DNA of 22,333 nucleotides from UBA6987 sp045617825 (GCA_045617825.1 JAZLJI010000009.1:1-22333), one strand, 5' to 3'; numbered from the stretch's first letter, positions 1 to 7,846 are shown. Notes: a model not told the origin generated them from the sequence alone. Numbers and translations: made by a program.

Positions 1-2
1 TT

Positions 3-917
3 TTCACCTACCGCTTCCTGAAAACCGACCGGATCGGCTTCGTCGGTCCCAACGGCTGCGGCAAGACCACCCTCATGCGGATCCTGGCCGGCGAGCTGGC
101 GCTGACGGAGGGCGAGCTGGTGGTGGGACAGACCATCCGGATCGGCTACTACCGGCAGGAGCTGCTGCGGGAGCATCCCGGGGAGGCCCGGGTCATGGAT
201 CCGGAGCAGCTGGTGATCGACTATATCCGGGACGCGGCGGAATACGTGCGCACCGAGGAGGGGCTGGTCTCGGCCTCGGCGATGCTGGAGCGGTTCCTGT
301 TTCCCGGCGAGAAGCAGTATGCCAGACTGGGCAAGCTGTCGGGCGGCGAGCTCAGGCGGCTGAATCTGCTGCGGGTGCTGATGGAGCAGCCGAACGTGCT
401 GATCCTGGACGAGCCCACCAACGACCTGGACATCCGGACGCTGATGATCCTGGAGGATTATCTGGACAGCTTCCCGGGCATCGTGATCACGGTCTCGCAC
501 GACCGCTATTTCCTGGACCGGGTGGTGCGGCGCATCTTCGCGTTCGAGGAGGGGCGGCTTTTGCCCTATGAGGGCGGCTATACGGACTACCTGAACAAGC
601 GGCCCGAGCTCCCGAAGGAAGAGGACGGAAGGCCGGAGGCCGCGAAAAAGCCCCAGGAGCCCCGGAACCAGGCAAAGCCCCGGAAGCTGAGATTCAGCTA
701 CGCCGAGCAGCGGGAATACGACAGCATCGAGGGCGAGATCGAGGCCCTGGAGGAGGAGCTTTCCCGCGTGGACCGGGAGATCGGTGAAAGCGCCACCGAC
801 TACGCGAGGCTCCAGACCCTGATGGCGGACAAGGCGGCGCGGGAGGAGCTTCTGGAGCGGAAAATGGAGCGCTGGATGGAACTGCAGGAGCTGGCGGAGA
901 AAATCGCTAATCAATAA
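3..917 (+). CDS. ABC-F family ATPase, C-terminal part (Uup-like), truncated by window start
   Basis: The frame is open from the first bases, so the 5' part of the gene lies outside the window. What remains is the second ATPase domain of an ABC-F protein, a soluble ribosome-associated family without membrane segments. Visible in order are the Walker A motif GPNGCGKTT (nt 48-74), the signature LSGGE (nt 336-350), Walker B with the D-loop LILDEPTNDLD (nt 399-431) and the H-switch SHDRYF (His at nt 498-500). After nt 600 comes a Lys/Pro-rich linker and a charged coiled coil of about 80 residues, as in the C-terminal domain of Uup-type members. Uup-type proteins are linked to translation or ribosome assembly; antibiotic-protection ABC-F proteins share the fold, so the exact role is open. 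No terminator is evident before the next promoter at 946. Confidence 0.9.
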   Translation, partial: FTYRFLKTDRIGFVGPNGCGKTTLMRILAGELALTEGELVVGQTIRIGYYRQELLREHPGEARVMDPEQLVIDYIRDAAEYVRTEEGLVSASAMLERFLFPGEKQYARLGKLSGGELRRLNLLRVLMEQPNVLILDEPTNDLDIRTLMILEDYLDSFPGIVITVSHDRYFLDRVVRRIFAFEEGRLLPYEGGYTDYLNKRPELPKEEDGRPEAAKKPQEPRNQAKPRKLRFSYAEQREYDSIEGEIEALEEELSRVDREIGESATDYARLQTLMADKAAREELLERKMERWMELQELAEKIANQ

Positions 918-922
918 AAATA

Positions 923-937
923 TATCGAAATTCGATA
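923..937. promoter_or_regulatory. 15-bp palindromic putative operator upstream of the DUF2975 operon
   Basis: TATCGAAATTCGATA is a perfect dyad (TATCGA, 3-nt centre, TCGATA) lying 8 bp upstream of the -35 box at 946. It has the same geometry as, and matches 12 of 15 bases of, the two operators in the padR promoter (18214-18228 and 18246-18260). I infer a transcription-factor site. The binding protein could be the PadR protein of this window or the HTH protein encoded at 1503. Confidence 0.5.
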
Positions 938-945
938 AATAATAC

Positions 946-974
946 TTGACAAACAATAAATATCGGTTTATGCT
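946..974 (+). promoter_or_regulatory. sigma-A promoter of the DUF2975-HTH-membrane protein operon
   Basis: The -35 box is TTGACA (946-951), the spacer is 17 bp and the -10 box is TATGCT (969-974). Transcription should start near 981, giving a leader of about 63 nt. This contains a GGGCGG/CCGCCC hairpin (991-1012) before the ribosome binding site ahead of the start at 1044. Confidence 0.75.
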
Positions 975-1043
975 TCTGTCAGAAACGGAAGGGCGGCGGA
1001 GGACCACCGCCCGGACAGGCTCTTATCGTCAGGGAGGATCAAG

Positions 1044-1493
1044 ATGGACTGGCAGAAGAATAAACAGGTACGTTTGTGCCAGAATTTTCTCGGAGTATTT
1101 GCCGGATTGCTGGCGGGGCTGGATATCGCCGCCTTCTGGCTTTGCCGTTGGTTCGTGGGGGCGCGCAGCATGCCCGATTACAGCCTCTGGCTGATGCTGG
1201 CCACCGTGTATCTGGCCAGCATCCCGGCCTGGTTCTGTCTGGTCAAGCTGGGGCAGCTCCTGCTGAATATCCGCATGGGTGAGGTCTTTGTGGCGGAAAA
1301 CGTCGGCTTCATCCTGGGGATCAGCCGCTGCTGCGGCTTCGTGGCGCTGATCACGGCACTCAGCGCCTTCTATTACGTTCCCTTCATTTTCGTCGCCGCC
1401 GCCGCGCTGTTCCTGTTCCTGTTGGTCCGGATCGTGGCGGAGATCTTCCGGGAAGCCTCCTCCATGAAGGATGAGCTGGACCTGACGGTTTAG
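1044..1493 (+). CDS. DUF2975 family membrane protein
   Basis: This 149-residue protein has four hydrophobic segments (roughly residues 14-36, 46-70, 84-108 and 110-132), a short basic N-terminus and a charged C-terminal tail. Size, the pattern of four helices and the companion HTH gene fit the DUF2975 family, whose biochemical role is unknown. It has a good ribosome binding site (GGGAGGAT before ATG 1044) and is the first gene after the promoter at 946. In many Firmicutes this family is encoded directly before a YozG-like Cro/CI regulator, exactly as here. I infer that it senses or modulates something at the membrane together with that regulator; nothing in the sequence shows the signal. Confidence 0.75.
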   Translation: MDWQKNKQVRLCQNFLGVFAGLLAGLDIAAFWLCRWFVGARSMPDYSLWLMLATVYLASIPAWFCLVKLGQLLLNIRMGEVFVAENVGFILGISRCCGFVALITALSAFYYVPFIFVAAAALFLFLLVRIVAEIFREASSMKDELDLTV

Positions 1494-1502
1494 GAGGCGC
1501 CC

Positions 1503-1760
1503 ATGGAAATTCAGGTAAATCTGGACGTGATGATGGCCAGGCGCCATATCTCCGCCGGTGAGCTGGCGGAGCGCATCGACCTTACCCCGGCCAATCTTTC
1601 CATTCTCAAAAACAACAAAGCCAAGGCCATCCGTTTTTCCACGCTGGCGGCCCTTTGCCGGGAGCTGAGCTGTCAGCCCGGCGATATCCTGGAATACGTG
1701 GAGGACGATGCCGAAGAGGGACCCGCGGAGGAAGCGCCCCGGGGGACCCGCGAGGCCTGA
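1503..1760 (+). CDS. small Cro/CI (XRE, YozG-like) transcriptional regulator
   Basis: An 85-residue DNA-binding protein made almost entirely of one helix-turn-helix domain (about residues 4-68). The MMARRHISAGELAERIDLT stretch forms the first helices, LTPANLSILKNNKAKAIRF the recognition region, and CRELSCQPGDILEY the typical C-terminal end of this family. An acidic, low-complexity tail of about 17 residues follows. Its Shine-Dalgarno AGGAGG overlaps the stop codon of the DUF2975 gene, so the two are translationally linked. This DUF2975-HTH pairing is common in Firmicutes; the regulator probably controls its own operon. The nearest candidate operator is the palindrome at 923-937, but that assignment is unproven. 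Confidence 0.85.
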   Translation: MEIQVNLDVMMARRHISAGELAERIDLTPANLSILKNNKAKAIRFSTLAALCRELSCQPGDILEYVEDDAEEGPAEEAPRGTREA

Positions 1761-1780
1761 GGAAACGGAGGGAAACGGCT

Positions 1781-3133
1781 GTGAGCGAAGAAAATACGCA
1801 AATTACGCAGAATACGCAAAACGGACCCTGGCAGAGCACCTACGCGGGCGGAGCGCCTGCCGGAGGCACGCTGCCCGAGCGGGAGGAGATCCCCTTTTCC
1901 GTCACCTGGCGGGAGATCGCCGCGGCCCTGCTGATGTTCCCCGCCGCCTGGCTCTACGTCGAGAGCTTCATCATTACGGCGGACAGCTACCGCTTCCTGG
2001 CGCTGGGCTTCCTGGCCCTCTTCGTCGGCATCTGCGAGCTGCTGAACCTGAAAAAGGAGAGACCGAAGGAGTCCTGGTTCTGGCTGGTGATGATGCTCGC
2101 GGTGTGGACCGGCGTGGTCCTGCGGCGGGAGGCCGTCTGGGACGAGGCCTACGGCTGGCTGTTCCTGCACGGCTTCGGCGTCTGGTACGCCCTTTGCCGC
2201 TCCGGCGTGCTGCTGGAGAAGAAGAGCGGGCGGCTGCTGCCGGCGGATCTGATCAACGGCTTTCTGGTCCTGCCCTTTTCCCACTTTTTCCTGAGGCTCC
2301 GGACGGTATTTGCCGGGCTGTTCGGCGGGCTTTCGAGAAAGAGCGAGGAGAAGAAGGACCGGAGCGGCCTGATCTGGGGCATCCTGGCGGCGCTGCTGGC
2401 TCTGCTCCTGTTCGGTAAGGCCCTGGGACTGCTGGCGGAGTCCAGCGAGCAGTTCGGCAGCTTCACCGAGCGCGTCCGGGAAATGCTGCGGATCGACTGG
2501 GATGAGGATACCCTGGCGACCCTCCTCCTGTCGCTTCCCGTGGGAGCCTACCTCTTCGGCCTGCTGGGCGGCGCGCTGCGGCAGAAGGAGAGCGCCCGGG
2601 AGGATTCCGTGCGGGGCATCGACCGCTTCCTCCGCGGCATGAAGAAGGTGCCGGATAAGGTCTGGGAGGTGATCCTGATCGCGTTCCTGCTGCTGTACGG
2701 CTGCTATTTCGCGGTCGAGGCCGGGTACTACGTTTCCGCGCTGGTCGGAAGGCTGCCGGAGGAATATACCGCCTCCGCCTACGCCCGGGAGGGCTTTTTC
2801 GAGCTGTGCCGGGTAATGGCCATCAATTTCCTGCTGTTATGGCTGGCTTCCCGCAGCAGTCAGACCCCGCTGCAGAGCCGCCGCTCCGGTCGGATCCTGG
2901 GAACGCTCCTTTTAGCGGAGAGCCTGCTGCTGGCCGTCAGCGCCTTTTCCAAGCTGCTGCTGTACATCGACCGCTTCGGCTTCACGCCGCTGCGTCTGGA
3001 GGCGGCCTGGCTCACGGTGCTGCTGTTCGTCGGCTGCATCGCGGCGGCAGTGACCTTCCTCACCGGGAAGAAGACCTTCAGACTGTTCCTGTACTACGGC
3101 GCCCTGAGTCTGGCTGCCATGTACCTGTTCTGA
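1781..3133 (+). CDS. polytopic membrane protein, DUF4153/DUF4173-like
   Basis: A 450-residue integral membrane protein. I choose GTG 1781 as the start because CGGAGGG lies 8-14 nt upstream and the residues after it (VSEENTQITQNTQ) begin a hydrophilic leader. The open frame extends upstream only within the HTH gene in another frame, giving an unnatural Arg/Gly-rich extension. About ten hydrophobic helices alternate with short charged loops. A central cytoplasmic-looking stretch (GGLSRKSEEKKDRS) precedes the second half, which has SLPVGAYLFGLLGGALR and ends DRFGFTPLRLEAAWLTVLLF. That layout resembles the DUF4153/DUF4173 families, which have no established function. It follows the HTH gene by 20 bp, so it is probably co-transcribed. 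The family call is from memory of typical members. Confidence 0.6.
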   Translation: MSEENTQITQNTQNGPWQSTYAGGAPAGGTLPEREEIPFSVTWREIAAALLMFPAAWLYVESFIITADSYRFLALGFLALFVGICELLNLKKERPKESWFWLVMMLAVWTGVVLRREAVWDEAYGWLFLHGFGVWYALCRSGVLLEKKSGRLLPADLINGFLVLPFSHFFLRLRTVFAGLFGGLSRKSEEKKDRSGLIWGILAALLALLLFGKALGLLAESSEQFGSFTERVREMLRIDWDEDTLATLLLSLPVGAYLFGLLGGALRQKESAREDSVRGIDRFLRGMKKVPDKVWEVILIAFLLLYGCYFAVEAGYYVSALVGRLPEEYTASAYAREGFFELCRVMAINFLLLWLASRSSQTPLQSRRSGRILGTLLLAESLLLAVSAFSKLLLYIDRFGFTPLRLEAAWLTVLLFVGCIAAAVTFLTGKKTFRLFLYYGALSLAAMYLF

Positions 3134-3141
3134 CCCGCCGC

Positions 3142-3291
3142 GGAAAGCGCGGGGAAGTCCTGACGTGAAAAGCGCAGGGATACCCCTCCTCGAAAAGCGC
3201 AGCGGCGTCCTGCCATGAAAAGCGCAGCGATGCCCCTCCTCGGAAAGCGCAGCGGCGTCCTTCCGCGGAAAATGCGGCGATAAATTGACGA
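3142..3291. repeat. six 25-bp imperfect tandem repeats
   Basis: Units begin at 3142, 3167, 3192, 3217, 3242 and 3267, each 25 bp, with a conserved head GRAAAGCGCAGCG and a variable tail. Tails alternate: units 1, 3 and 5 carry GTCCT-type tails while units 2 and 4 end CCCCTCCTC, so the true period may be 50 bp. The last unit is degenerate and runs into the terminator at 3291. The array fills the gap after the membrane-protein gene. There are no spacers, so it is not a CRISPR array. Confidence 0.85.
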
Positions 3292-3318
3292 AAGCGGCCC
3301 CTTCGGGCCGCTTTTCCG
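3291..3318 (+). terminator. rho-independent terminator of the DUF2975 operon
   Basis: A perfect 10-bp stem AAAGCGGCCC / GGGCCGCTTT with a CTTC loop, followed by TTTCC. It sits directly after the tandem repeats and just before the promoter of the next gene. Confidence 0.85.
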
Positions 3319-3319
3319 C

Positions 3320-3347
3320 TTTACAGAAGAAAAGGATATGCTATACT
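3320..3347 (+). promoter_or_regulatory. sigma-A promoter of the 958-residue protein gene
   Basis: The -35 box is TTTACA (3320-3325), the spacer 16 bp and the -10 box TATACT (3342-3347), preceded by an extended TGC. The expected start is near 3354, giving a leader of about 70 nt. The leader holds a perfect 6-bp hairpin CCGCAG/CTGCGG (3380-3395). Confidence 0.75.
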
Positions 3348-3422
3348 GACAGGGTAGGATGACGACAATGCCCCGATTACCGCAGCAGGCTGCGGAATTG
3401 CAGTAGAAATAAGGAGCGGAAT

Positions 3423-6299
3423 ATGTCCGAAAGAAAAGAGAAGCGTTTTTGGCCCCTGGTGAAGGAAACCGTCAGGGATTATTTGGCACACCCGAAGAAG
3501 CTGATCCCCACAATCGTGCTGGCGGCCGTCTGGATCCTGCTGTCCGTACTGTCCGCGGCAGGCGTCAACGTTCCGTTCAGCCGTTTTCTCTGCGGCCTGA
3601 CCTATGCCAACGGCGGGATGTTCGGCGGGATCCTCGGCGCGGTCGGAGGACTGCTGGGCAAGGTGGTCTTCGCCGCGGTCGTCAATACCGTGGTGCTGGC
3701 CGTCTGCGCGAAAAAGAATCCCTTCAAGGGCCTCAGGGAGGGCCTCGGCGGGATCCTGAAGGGCGGTCTGGAAGCGGTCTTGCCCTTTCTGATCGGCAGC
3801 GGCGTGGGGCTGGTGCTCTACTGTCTCTTTAACATTACCTCCAGCCCGGTCAACTGCGCGGTGGCCGTGGCAGCCGCGGCGGGAACGCTGACCGCGGTGG
3901 TCAATAAAAACGGGCTGCTGTACGCGGCGGTCTCGTTCCTCATGAAGCAGCTGGGCGGGAAGCAGCTGCCCTCCCGGACGGCAGTGAGCCGGGTGCTGGC
4001 GGGATTTTCCGCGGGCTTCGCCGTGGGCCTGCCGCTGACCTTCATGCGTCTGCCCTGGCTCAATCTGACGCTGGGCCTGCTGATGATCCTCGTTCCGATC
4101 CTGGTCACGGCCTTCCGGAAGAAAAAGGGCGCCGGCGTACAGGCGGCGATGCTCCTGCTGGCCTTCTCACTGATCGGCGCGGGGGCTTCTCCGGCGCAGG
4201 CGGTGCAGTATGACGATTCCTACTGCGAACGGAGCTTCAAGGGGCAGCAGCTGTGGCTGAGCGAGCTGTCTCCCAATAACTTCTACGGACATAAATACGA
4301 TACGGAAAACGGTATTTACCGCTACGACTGGGTCCATCAGCTTTGGGATAAGGACCATAAGCAGCTTTACCGGCAGGAAAAATACGACATGACCGTCAGC
4401 ATGAAGCACGTTCTGGTGACGCAGGGCGAGTGGCTGGACAGCGTCACCTACAGCGTATCGGTGGCCGATTATTCCACGGACTATCTGGAGACCCGCTACC
4501 GCAGCGTGAAGGACGTCGAAACGCCGGAGGGCTATTCCCGCCGGGAGGTCAAGGTCAGCGGCTACGACGCGGTGTATATCTATTCGGAATCCAGAACGCC
4601 GGGGGGCGACGGCGTCATGCCCTATGCCGAGAACAGCGGCACGCTGTACGTGCCGATCGTTGACGCCCCGAACGTTCAGGGCAAGATCAATACCCTGCTG
4701 ATACGCTGCAGCATCAACGGCTATAATTTCGGGCTGTTCGACAGCATGCTGCCGGACTTCTACGCGCTGATCGACGCGCTGCCCTGCACCATCACGGTGG
4801 AGCAGAAGACGGAGGAATTCAAGGCGGCGAAGGACGAGAAAAAGCCGGAAAAGCCGAAAACGCGGGACGATGACGAGGATGAGGACGAGGAAGAGGATGA
4901 CTCCGACGAGGAGGTCATTCCCTACCGGGGCAGGCTCCGCTACACCAACGGGCGGACGAACAAATACGGCCAGCCCTTCCCGGATCTGATGGACTTCGAC
5001 GGAGACGGCCGGATCACCTGGCTGGACTCCGATATCCAGAGAGAGCTGTCCCACGATCCCGACTGGCTGGACCGGCCGGTCAGCAAGGGCGTCGGGATCC
5101 TGCTGGCGGTCCTGACGGGGCTTCTGGGCGCCGCGGGCGGAGCAGTCGGCGGAGCGCTCGGCGCGGGCCTTGCCGCGGCGGCAGGCACGGCGGCATCGGA
5201 GGCGCTCGCCTCGGGCGCGGCCTCGGCAGCCGCTGAAGCGGGCACGGCCTCGGCGGAGGTCATCGCCGCAGCCGCGGAAAATGCCGATATCTTCGCCGGG
5301 AACCGGTACGTTTACCGGGACAGCGACGGCGACCTGAACGTGACGGACCCGGCCACCGGAGAAAAACGGCTGTACAAGGCTAACGGAGACGGGACCTATA
5401 CCAATCCGCTCACCGGAGCGACCTATACCGAAGGCGAGCTGCAGGCCTCCCTGGAGAGCCGGGAGGACAACGCCGCGCTGATCCGCCAGGATGAGGAGAC
5501 CCGGGCGCAGGCGGTCGCCGAGCAGCGGGATGCCAACGCGGAACAGAGTGAGTTCAGCCGCGAGATAGAGGAAAGGGCCCGGGCCGAACAGGCGGCGCAG
5601 GAGGCCGCCGAGAAAAAGCAGGCCTACCTGGAGCAGCTGGAGGACAAATACGATGCCGAAGGCAGCGCGCTCAGGAAAGCCATCATGCAGGAGCAGATCG
5701 CTGCCGAGGTAGAGGGCAATCGGCAAATGGCGAACGAGGCCTATCTGGCGGCTGCCCAGAAGACCGCCGAAAGCACCGAGAAGGCGGCGGACGTGGCGAT
5801 CGACGTGCTGGCGGAGGTCACCGGCGAGGAGGGCAAGCTGGTCAAGGACGCCTACGCCTTCTCCAAGGCGACCCTGGTCAGGGGCTCGGAGGCCTATGCC
5901 GAGGGGAAGAGCGTCGCCAAGGGCCTGGTCCACGGCGCCATCGAGGGCAGCGTGAACGTGGCGCAGAACCACGCGGAGGGCGCGACGGGCAAGCTGGCGG
6001 CCAATATGAGCGGAGACATGTTCAAGACCGCTCTGGAGGCTACGGCCAAGGGCGAGCAGGTCGATTTCGTCAAGGTGGCGGAATCCGGCGGAATGGCGGC
6101 CCTGAATACCGCCGTAGACGTGGGCTTCGATGCGGCAGGCGATCTGGTCAAGGAAGGTGCCGGCCTGGGAGAAAAGGCGGTGACGACGGCGTTCGAGACC
6201 GTGATCACCTCCGAGGGCGCCGCGAACGCGGCGAAGGCCGGGCTGAACGATCTGGCCAAGGACGGCGTGGAGTCGCTGTTTAAGACGGAAGAGTCCTGA
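3423..6299 (+). CDS. unrecognised 958-residue multidomain membrane/surface protein with EF-hand loop
   Basis: I do not recognise this gene. Residues 1-235 carry about six hydrophobic segments (from about 27-48 onward), rich in Gly, Ala and Val. Residues 237-260 look like a signal peptide (KKK, hydrophobic core, SPAQA) with a possible signal peptidase I site after A260. Residues 261-465 form an aromatic-rich, probably exported domain, followed by a Lys/Pro and Asp/Glu-rich linker with a long acidic run. D524-FDGDGRITWL-D535 fits all calcium-ligand positions of an EF-hand or dockerin loop. An Ala/Gly-rich hydrophobic stretch follows (about 556-620), then a YVYRDSDGD / DGTYTNPLTG segment, a charged coiled coil (about 680-780) and an Ala-rich amphipathic C-terminus. 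The start has AAGGAGCGG upstream. The gene stands alone with its own promoter. A surface scaffold or an effector-like protein are both possible; neither is shown. Confidence 0.85.
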   Translation: MSERKEKRFWPLVKETVRDYLAHPKKLIPTIVLAAVWILLSVLSAAGVNVPFSRFLCGLTYANGGMFGGILGAVGGLLGKVVFAAVVNTVVLAVCAKKNPFKGLREGLGGILKGGLEAVLPFLIGSGVGLVLYCLFNITSSPVNCAVAVAAAAGTLTAVVNKNGLLYAAVSFLMKQLGGKQLPSRTAVSRVLAGFSAGFAVGLPLTFMRLPWLNLTLGLLMILVPILVTAFRKKKGAGVQAAMLLLAFSLIGAGASPAQAVQYDDSYCERSFKGQQLWLSELSPNNFYGHKYDTENGIYRYDWVHQLWDKDHKQLYRQEKYDMTVSMKHVLVTQGEWLDSVTYSVSVADYSTDYLETRYRSVKDVETPEGYSRREVKVSGYDAVYIYSESRTPGGDGVMPYAENSGTLYVPIVDAPNVQGKINTLLIRCSINGYNFGLFDSMLPDFYALIDALPCTITVEQKTEEFKAAKDEKKPEKPKTRDDDEDEDEEEDDSDEEVIPYRGRLRYTNGRTNKYGQPFPDLMDFDGDGRITWLDSDIQRELSHDPDWLDRPVSKGVGILLAVLTGLLGAAGGAVGGALGAGLAAAAGTAASEALASGAASAAAEAGTASAEVIAAAAENADIFAGNRYVYRDSDGDLNVTDPATGEKRLYKANGDGTYTNPLTGATYTEGELQASLESREDNAALIRQDEETRAQAVAEQRDANAEQSEFSREIEERARAEQAAQEAAEKKQAYLEQLEDKYDAEGSALRKAIMQEQIAAEVEGNRQMANEAYLAAAQKTAESTEKAADVAIDVLAEVTGEEGKLVKDAYAFSKATLVRGSEAYAEGKSVAKGLVHGAIEGSVNVAQNHAEGATGKLAANMSGDMFKTALEATAKGEQVDFVKVAESGGMAALNTAVDVGFDAAGDLVKEGAGLGEKAVTTAFETVITSEGAANAAKAGLNDLAKDGVESLFKTEES

Positions 6300-6368
6300 A
6301 CCCGGGAAGGCAGCCGAAAAATCAGCGGGAGTATCAGCGGGATTTCCCGGAAAAACTATAAAAAACAG

Positions 6369-6397
6369 TGGAAATCTCCCGACAGCTGTGCTATACT
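6369..6397 (+). promoter_or_regulatory. sigma-A promoter of tig
   Basis: The -10 box TATACT (6392-6397) has an extended TGC just upstream. The -35 box is weak (TGGAAA, 6369-6374) with a 17-bp spacer, as expected when an extended -10 is present. The leader is about 80 nt to the tig start at 6483. Confidence 0.65.
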
Positions 6398-6482
6398 GCT
6401 ACAGCATGCCCCGGAATGGGTTGTTTTTGGTGGGCTGCAGCGATTAATATGTGAATGAACCAAGGGTTTCAAGGAGGATTAC

Positions 6483-7760
6483 ATGAGCGTTAGCGTTGAG
6501 AATCTGGAAAAGAACATGGCAAAGCTGACCATTGAAGTTCCGGCAGAGGAAGTTGCCGCCGCAGAGGAAAAGGCTTATCAGAAGAACCGCAATAAGATCA
6601 CGGTTCCCGGTTTCCGTAAGGGCAAGGCCCCCAAGAAAATGATCGAGAAGCTGTACGGCGCCGACGTCTTCATGGAGGATGCCGTGAACGAGGTGCTGCC
6701 CGACGCTTATGAGAAGGCCTGCGGCGAGTCCGGTCTGACCATTACCTCCCGCCCTGAGCTGAACTACGTTCAGGTAGAGCATGGCAAGAGCCTGATCGTT
6801 GAAGCGATCGTGGCCGTCAAGCCCGAGGTGACCCTGGGTGCATACAAGGGCCTTGAGGTCGAGAGCCTGCCGGTAGAGGTGACCGAGGAGGATATCCAGC
6901 AGGAGCTGGTCAAGGAGCAGGAGAAGAACGCCGCCGAGAACGACGTGGAGCGCCCTGTGCAGAACGGTGATACCGTTCATCTGAACTATGCCGGTACCGT
7001 TGACTGCGTTGCCTTTGAGGGCGGCACCGCGGAGGATCAGACCCTGGTGATCGGTTCCCACAGCTTCATCGAGGGCTTTGAGGAGCAGATGATCGGCATG
7101 AACGTCGGCGAAGAGAAGGACCTGAACGTGACCTTCCCCGAGGAATATCACGCCAAGGAGCTGGCCGGCAAGCCCGCCGTGTTCCACGTTAAGGTCAACG
7201 CCATCAGCGAGAAGGTCCTGCCTGAGCTGAACGACGAATTTGCCGCCGAGGTCTCCGAATTCGAGACCCTGGACGCCTATAAGGAAAGCATCAAGGCCAA
7301 GCTCACCGAGCAGAAGGAAAAGGCCGCCAAGACCGCCAAGGAGAACGCTCTGCTGGCCAAGGCCGTGGAAAATGCCACCATGGAGATCCCCGCTCCCATG
7401 ATCATGACTCAGGCTGAGGATATGGTCCGTGAGTTCGGTCAGCGTCTGGAAATGCAGGGCATGAAGCTGGAGCAGTATCTGCAGTACACCGGCATGAATA
7501 TGCCTCAGATGGTAGAGCAGTACAAGGATCAGGCCAAGAGCCGCATCGAGGGCCGTCTGGTCCTGGAAGCCATTGCCGCTGCCGAAAAGCTGGAAGCCAC
7601 CGAGGAAGAAGTGAATGCCGAGATGGAGAAGATGGCCAAGCAGTATGATATGGATGTTGAGAAGATCAAGGGCTTCTTCGATGAAGAGTCCATGAAGAGC
7701 TTCAAGGCCGATCTGGCTACCCAGAAGGCTCTGGACCTCATGGTCGCCGAAGCGAAATAA
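6483..7760 (+). CDS. tig: trigger factor, ribosome-bound chaperone and prolyl isomerase
   Basis: Trigger factor binds near the ribosomal exit tunnel and shields nascent chains. The 425-residue length is normal for the family. The N-terminal ribosome-binding domain carries the signature GFRKGKAPKK (residues 43-52). The FKBP-type isomerase domain spans about residues 155-245, with GDTVHLNYAGTVDCVAFEGG and SFIEGFEEQMIGM visible. The rest is the helical C-terminal chaperone domain, rich in Glu, Lys and Met. AAGGAGG lies 6-7 nt before ATG 6483. It is encoded just upstream of clpP and clpX, the usual Firmicute arrangement. Its codon choice uses more GTT, GCT and GGT than its neighbours, which suggests strong expression. 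Confidence 0.97.
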   Translation: MSVSVENLEKNMAKLTIEVPAEEVAAAEEKAYQKNRNKITVPGFRKGKAPKKMIEKLYGADVFMEDAVNEVLPDAYEKACGESGLTITSRPELNYVQVEHGKSLIVEAIVAVKPEVTLGAYKGLEVESLPVEVTEEDIQQELVKEQEKNAAENDVERPVQNGDTVHLNYAGTVDCVAFEGGTAEDQTLVIGSHSFIEGFEEQMIGMNVGEEKDLNVTFPEEYHAKELAGKPAVFHVKVNAISEKVLPELNDEFAAEVSEFETLDAYKESIKAKLTEQKEKAAKTAKENALLAKAVENATMEIPAPMIMTQAEDMVREFGQRLEMQGMKLEQYLQYTGMNMPQMVEQYKDQAKSRIEGRLVLEAIAAAEKLEATEEEVNAEMEKMAKQYDMDVEKIKGFFDEESMKSFKADLATQKALDLMVAEAK

Positions 7761-7789
7761 GCTCTCCAAGCAGCATCCCATATGGTATA

Positions 7790-7822
7790 GGGCCCGGCCA
7801 AAGGCCGGGCCCTGTCTCCTTT
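7790..7822 (+). terminator. terminator-like hairpin between tig and clpP
   Basis: A perfect 10-bp GC stem GGGCCCGGCC / GGCCGGGCCC with an AAA loop (7790-7812), followed by the modest pyrimidine tract TGTCTCCTTT. No clear promoter lies between it and clpP at 7847, so I infer partial termination that lets some tig transcription continue into clpP. Confidence 0.7.
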
Positions 7823-7846
7823 AGAGAGAATACAAGGAGGAATCTT

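Noticed and set aside
946..1194. 82-residue frame upstream of and overlapping the DUF2975 gene
   Set aside because: It starts in the -35 box of the promoter and runs out of frame through the DUF2975 gene.
1655..1780. N-terminal extension of the DUF4153/DUF4173-like protein
   Set aside because: It overlaps the HTH gene in another frame, is Arg/Gly-rich and has no Shine-Dalgarno, whereas GTG 1781 has a good one.
3215..3283. 22-residue basic peptide within the tandem repeats
   Set aside because: No ribosome binding site; the frame exists only because of the repeat sequence.
3142..3291. CRISPR array
   Set aside because: Units are directly tandem at 25 bp with no unique spacers and there are no cas genes.
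4167..5972. 601-residue minus-strand open frame opposite the 958-residue protein
   Set aside because: Antisense artefact of codon bias; no start signal or domain, composition typical of a shadow frame.
6302..6350. Terminator after the 958-residue gene
   Set aside because: CCGGGAA/TTCCCGG can pair but around a 35-nt loop containing a 10-bp direct repeat (ATCAGCGGGA, 6321 and 6333) and without a T tract, so it is too weak to call.
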